Source of the DNA: Anoxybacterium sp963668245
GTDB lineage: Bacteria; Bacillota; Clostridia; Peptostreptococcales; Anaerovoracaceae
Reading direction: 5' to 3'
DNA: 64,000 bases
Assembly (NCBI GenBank): GCA_963668245.2
Contig: OY764195.2
Location: forward strand, 1,550,001 to 1,614,000
The notes beneath the pieces were generated by a model. The model did not search any database. It was not told the DNA's origin and worked only from the letters and a program-made list of their open reading frames with translations. Each line of letters opens with the position of its first letter. Position 1 is the first letter of the stretch. Below, one piece after another: positions 61,059 to 64,000 of the stretch. Position numbers and translations under genes: made by a program.

Positions 61059-62558
61059 TTATTGGGGTTCAACAATAAGATGTCTATGAAATACTTTTTG
61101 AAAATTTGATTTTGCGTTTTCAACATTTTTTAATTCTAGTCCTGGATGGGTCTTTGCAGATAGTCTAATGGCCACATTTGATTTGTCGACGGTACAATGC
61201 ACATTGTAAATATTCCCATTTTGTCTACGATCTAGACTCTCTGCTATCTGAAGGAGTACGCCCAACTGTTGTACTGTTTTTATTTCATCAGCGTTCAAAA
61301 AATTACGAAAAGCGATAGGAACTTTCATTACATTTTTTCTGTGTATCGAAGCAATCCATGCGGTCATGATCAGTTCCTTGTGGCTTAAACCAAAAAGTCG
61401 ACTATTGATTATGACATAAAAAGCATGCTTGTGGTGGTCATAATAGCTTATGCTAATGCCGCTATCATGAAGCATGGTTGCAGCTTTTAAAACCTGGTAA
61501 CAATTATGATCGATTTGCAAAACCGATTGTAGTTGATTATAGAGTTGCTGTACAATGCTCCATACGTTTTTTGCGTGGTTTTCATTAATTTGAAAATGAT
61601 TCATAACATTTTGTAGAGAAAAGCGAAAAACATCATGATTGACCTTCACATCTTTCAACAGCCAATCATATAGCAGGCCCTCTCGTAAACCAGAACCGCT
61701 GATGCGAAGATTCGAAATATTTGTAAGTTTTAACAGAACAGTGATTTCGGCCATAGCACCAGGAAAAATATCTGCACGATCCTTGGAAAGCCCGGTGATT
61801 TTTTTCCTTTGTTCAGCGGTGAGCGCTGCAACCTTAGCAAATATTTGATGTGCGTCCGAGCCTTTCATTTCATAATTATGAACCAAGTCCAGGGGATAAT
61901 TTTCTTGTTTTTGATGAACCTTTGCCAAGTTTCTGAAAGAACCTCCAATTCCAATCAGCGTATCTACCCCGTAAATCCAGTCGAGGCTTTTGAATTGAGA
62001 TTGGATATGTGACAACATAATTGCCTCCATTTCTCCAGATATTTTGTTTTCAAGATGAAATTTTTGTGATACAACAATAGAACCAAGAGGAAGGCTGACC
62101 GAATTGACTATCTCATTATCAATAACCTTAACAATCTCTGTGCTACTACCACCAATATCCATAATGAGGCAATCAGGAAGAACCATAGAGTTTACGGCAC
62201 CAATATAATCGTAATATGCCTCTTCAATCCCAGATAAAAGTCTGATATCTAAGTCCAATCTCGTTTTTGCCATTTGAAGAAAATCCTCTCGATTAGAGGC
62301 TTTTCTAAGTGCTTCAGTGGCAACACATATTGTATTTTCGACGTCTAATGCGTTAGATAGTTCTATAAAAAAGTCAAGGGTGCTGATTGCCAGTTCCATT
62401 TTTTGTTCGCTGAGGGAGTCTGAATTCCGAAACTCATCACCAAGTCTAACACTTTCTTTTACTTCATCTATTAGTCGGTGTGATCCATCTTCGTTGAGTT
62501 GAAATATGTTCATGCAAATAGAATTGGATCCAATATCAATAATTGCTAATTTGCTCAT
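61059..62558 (-). CDS. Ppx/GppA exopolyphosphatase family protein
   Basis: 499 residues. The N-terminal actin-like ATPase fold (about 1-300) starts AIIDIGSNS, the Ppx phosphate-1 loop, followed by MDIGGSSTEIV (about 138-148) and GIGGSFRNL. A C-terminal HD-type helical domain (about 310-495) contains LHDSGISISYYDHHK. Members hydrolyse polyphosphate or (p)ppGpp 5' phosphates. The start has AAGGAGA. Single gene. Confidence 0.92.
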   Translation of the reverse strand: MSKLAIIDIGSNSICMNIFQLNEDGSHRLIDEVKESVRLGDEFRNSDSLSEQKMELAISTLDFFIELSNALDVENTICVATEALRKASNREDFLQMAKTRLDLDIRLLSGIEEAYYDYIGAVNSMVLPDCLIMDIGGSSTEIVKVIDNEIVNSVSLPLGSIVVSQKFHLENKISGEMEAIMLSHIQSQFKSLDWIYGVDTLIGIGGSFRNLAKVHQKQENYPLDLVHNYEMKGSDAHQIFAKVAALTAEQRKKITGLSKDRADIFPGAMAEITVLLKLTNISNLRISGSGLREGLLYDWLLKDVKVNHDVFRFSLQNVMNHFQINENHAKNVWSIVQQLYNQLQSVLQIDHNCYQVLKAATMLHDSGISISYYDHHKHAFYVIINSRLFGLSHKELIMTAWIASIHRKNVMKVPIAFRNFLNADEIKTVQQLGVLLQIAESLDRRQNGNIYNVHCTVDKSNVAIRLSAKTHPGLELKNVENAKSNFQKVFHRHLIVEPQ

Positions 62559-62908
62559 GAGATTCTCCTTTTTTTGCTATGCTATGTCCACTGGATGGAG
62601 TCATGAGAATGTAAGAAGACACAACAAAAAATCGAAATTTTATTTTCGTATGTATATAAAACTACCCACAGTATGAAAAAGTAAACAAATTGCCAGATCG
62701 GATAGAATTTGATTGGAACCTTCACTATTTTTTTTTGTAAAGTGGGTATATACTACCATATATAATGTATGTGCATTCTCAGGGATAAAATATATTTTGA
62801 ACATCAGAAAAACTATTACCATATTTAAAATTGCAGAAGCCGGCAATAATCATAAAGGTGATACGAGATAATTGAACTGATAGGAGCGGAAGAGGGGTGA
62901 GACAGTTG
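62559..62908. other. 350-nt spacer between divergent genes
   Basis: No gene seen. A possible promoter for the right-hand gene is TTGTAA (62735-62740) with TATATA (62759-62764), 18 bp apart. The segment GTATATACTACCATATATAA is AT-rich and partly symmetric. Confidence 0.4.
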
Positions 62909-64000
62909 ATGGTAGAAAAGACTTTATGGTTTGTTGTTTTGCCTATTTCATATTTCATGGCCAGTACAATAGATTGGGAGCTTGGCGCAAATACGATTGC
63001 TGTGCTCAATACGCTTTTTGCATCGATTGTTTTATTTTTACTATTTGTGAAAACAGATAAAAAGAATAAACTTCGTTTCAACTATTTGGTTTATGCGATT
63101 GCTTGTTTTGCTTGGATGATTGGTGATTTTCTTTGGATGGTTTATGAACGTCAAGGTAAAAATCCTGATGACAGTTTCTTCATTACGATGGTATTTTTGA
63201 TTCCCAACTTGTGTTTTCTGATTGCAACTGCTTCCTTTGGAATCTATCAGTACACGAAATGGAATTCAGCTCTCCTGCTGGTTGATATCTTAATCGTATC
63301 ACTACTAAATATCATGCTTCTTTGGGTTTCTTATTTTCATAAGGATACGATGATTTTTATTCAATTATCAAAGCTTGATATGACTAGTTTTATTTCCATT
63401 GGGTCAGATATTCTAATCGGAACAGGGGTTTTTTTGTGGGCTGTTTCCGTTGATTTAAAAAAAATACCCTCTTATTTTTGGTTTATTTCTAGTGGATTAC
63501 TTCTTTTTTCTATCACTGATATGCTCTATTATTATATTTATTTTCAGAATTTATATATTCCAAATTCGACAGTGGACTTTTTATATATTTTATCCTTTGA
63601 TTTTATCGCCTATGCTGGTCTATGGAAAATGAATAGTGTTGAATCGAAATATGAGTATGCTCTATCAAGCAATATTGGTTCTAGAGGGAAATGGTTTGTG
63701 CTATTTTTGTATCCCTTGTTTGTATTCTATATAAAATTCACTGGTATCATTGAAGAAAAAGCCAATGTTATTGATTTACTGGTTTTTGTTTTGCTGATTT
63801 TTTTATACAAAGGTGCACGTCAATATATACAGATTTCTGTAGAAAATGAGCGATTACTAAAAAAAGAAACTGAATATAATCGTTTGCTGAAAGAACGGGT
63901 AGCCGAGCAGGTCAAAAGGCTGGATGAGTTAGAAAATCTCGATATTTTGACGTCATTAAGTAATCGAAAATATTTTATTGATTCATTAAACGAAAAAATT
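62909..64000 (+). CDS. Membrane GGDEF protein, truncated by the window edge
   Basis: An ATG at 62909 with GAGGGGTGA upstream opens a frame that runs past 64000 (364 codons seen). About nine hydrophobic helices span residues ~5-320, then a coiled segment and the start of a GGDEF domain (DILTSLSNRKYFIDSL). The GGDEF motif itself lies beyond the edge, and an EAL domain could follow. Layout is like that of the protein at 33390. Probably a diguanylate cyclase. Confidence 0.85.
   Translation, partial: MVEKTLWFVVLPISYFMASTIDWELGANTIAVLNTLFASIVLFLLFVKTDKKNKLRFNYLVYAIACFAWMIGDFLWMVYERQGKNPDDSFFITMVFLIPNLCFLIATASFGIYQYTKWNSALLLVDILIVSLLNIMLLWVSYFHKDTMIFIQLSKLDMTSFISIGSDILIGTGVFLWAVSVDLKKIPSYFWFISSGLLLFSITDMLYYYIYFQNLYIPNSTVDFLYILSFDFIAYAGLWKMNSVESKYEYALSSNIGSRGKWFVLFLYPLFVFYIKFTGIIEEKANVIDLLVFVLLIFLYKGARQYIQISVENERLLKKETEYNRLLKERVAEQVKRLDELENLDILTSLSNRKYFIDSLNEKI

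Overview
The window looks like chromosomal DNA of a low-GC, strictly anaerobic Firmicute of the class Clostridia. Supporting signs are AT-rich spacers, AGGAGG-type ribosome sites, CIRCE heat-shock control, SLH-anchored surface protein, corrinoid-dependent methyl transfer and C4 (hydroxybutyrate/acetoacetyl-CoA) fermentation genes. A genus cannot be assigned from the sequence alone.

1-15.2 kb is metabolic. A PAS-AAA-HTH sigma-54 activator precedes a -24/-12 promoter and a four-gene operon: 3-hydroxybutyrate dehydrogenase, the two acetate/acetoacetate CoA-transferase subunits and a 3-hydroxyacyl-CoA dehydrogenase-like enzyme. Together these would bring 3-hydroxybutyrate into the acetoacetyl-CoA/3-hydroxybutyryl-CoA pool. 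Next come a small membrane protein, a beta-carbonic anhydrase, an orphan EutS/EutP pair (microcompartment shell protein plus small GTPase) and a COG0523 GTPase. Two corrinoid-protein/UroD-family methyltransferase loci follow in convergent orientation (8.9-10.9 kb on +, 15.2-11.95 kb on -), with a DUF2202 ferritin-like protein between them. A HutC-type GntR gene heads the minus-strand locus. A 26-bp near-palindrome on the plus-strand promoter and a related site before gntR suggest that one repressor controls both.

15.5-31.3 kb is a single 5277-residue secreted protein: a signal peptide, about 40 cadherin/Big-like tandem repeats, carboxypeptidase-regulatory and invasin-like domains, and three C-terminal SLH domains. 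It is followed by a c-di-GMP group (EAL-CBS-GGDEF, membrane GGDEF, HD-GYP), a DUF255 protein, a DUF1294 membrane protein and a Bcp peroxiredoxin. A further membrane GGDEF protein runs off the right end.

39.0-46.1 kb is accessory. Five tRNA genes (Met, Val, Asp, His, Gln) and tRNA-Cys are followed by a 4.6-kb decayed island bounded by tRNA-Cys and a 46-nt partial copy of its 3' half (43/46 identical). The island holds a recombinase fragment, an IstB fragment cut by an IS3-family element, an AbiE toxin-antitoxin pair and an excisionase-like protein. Just outside lies a HipBST-like toxin-antitoxin locus with two operator boxes and a split kinase gene.

46.1-64 kb returns to housekeeping and surface genes: a BspA-type LRR protein, an ABC-F ATPase, a U32 peptidase, TetR, two hotdog thioesterases, a large chemoreceptor, a CIRCE-controlled J-protein, a glutaredoxin/zinc-ribbon fusion, a ten-segment membrane protein and a Ppx/GppA phosphatase. 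Two intergenic loci (47.88 and 52.94 kb) look like paralogous ~76-nt transcripts, each with its own promoter, shared internal motifs and a terminator whose stem is conserved with compensating changes. These are the best candidates here for something undescribed.
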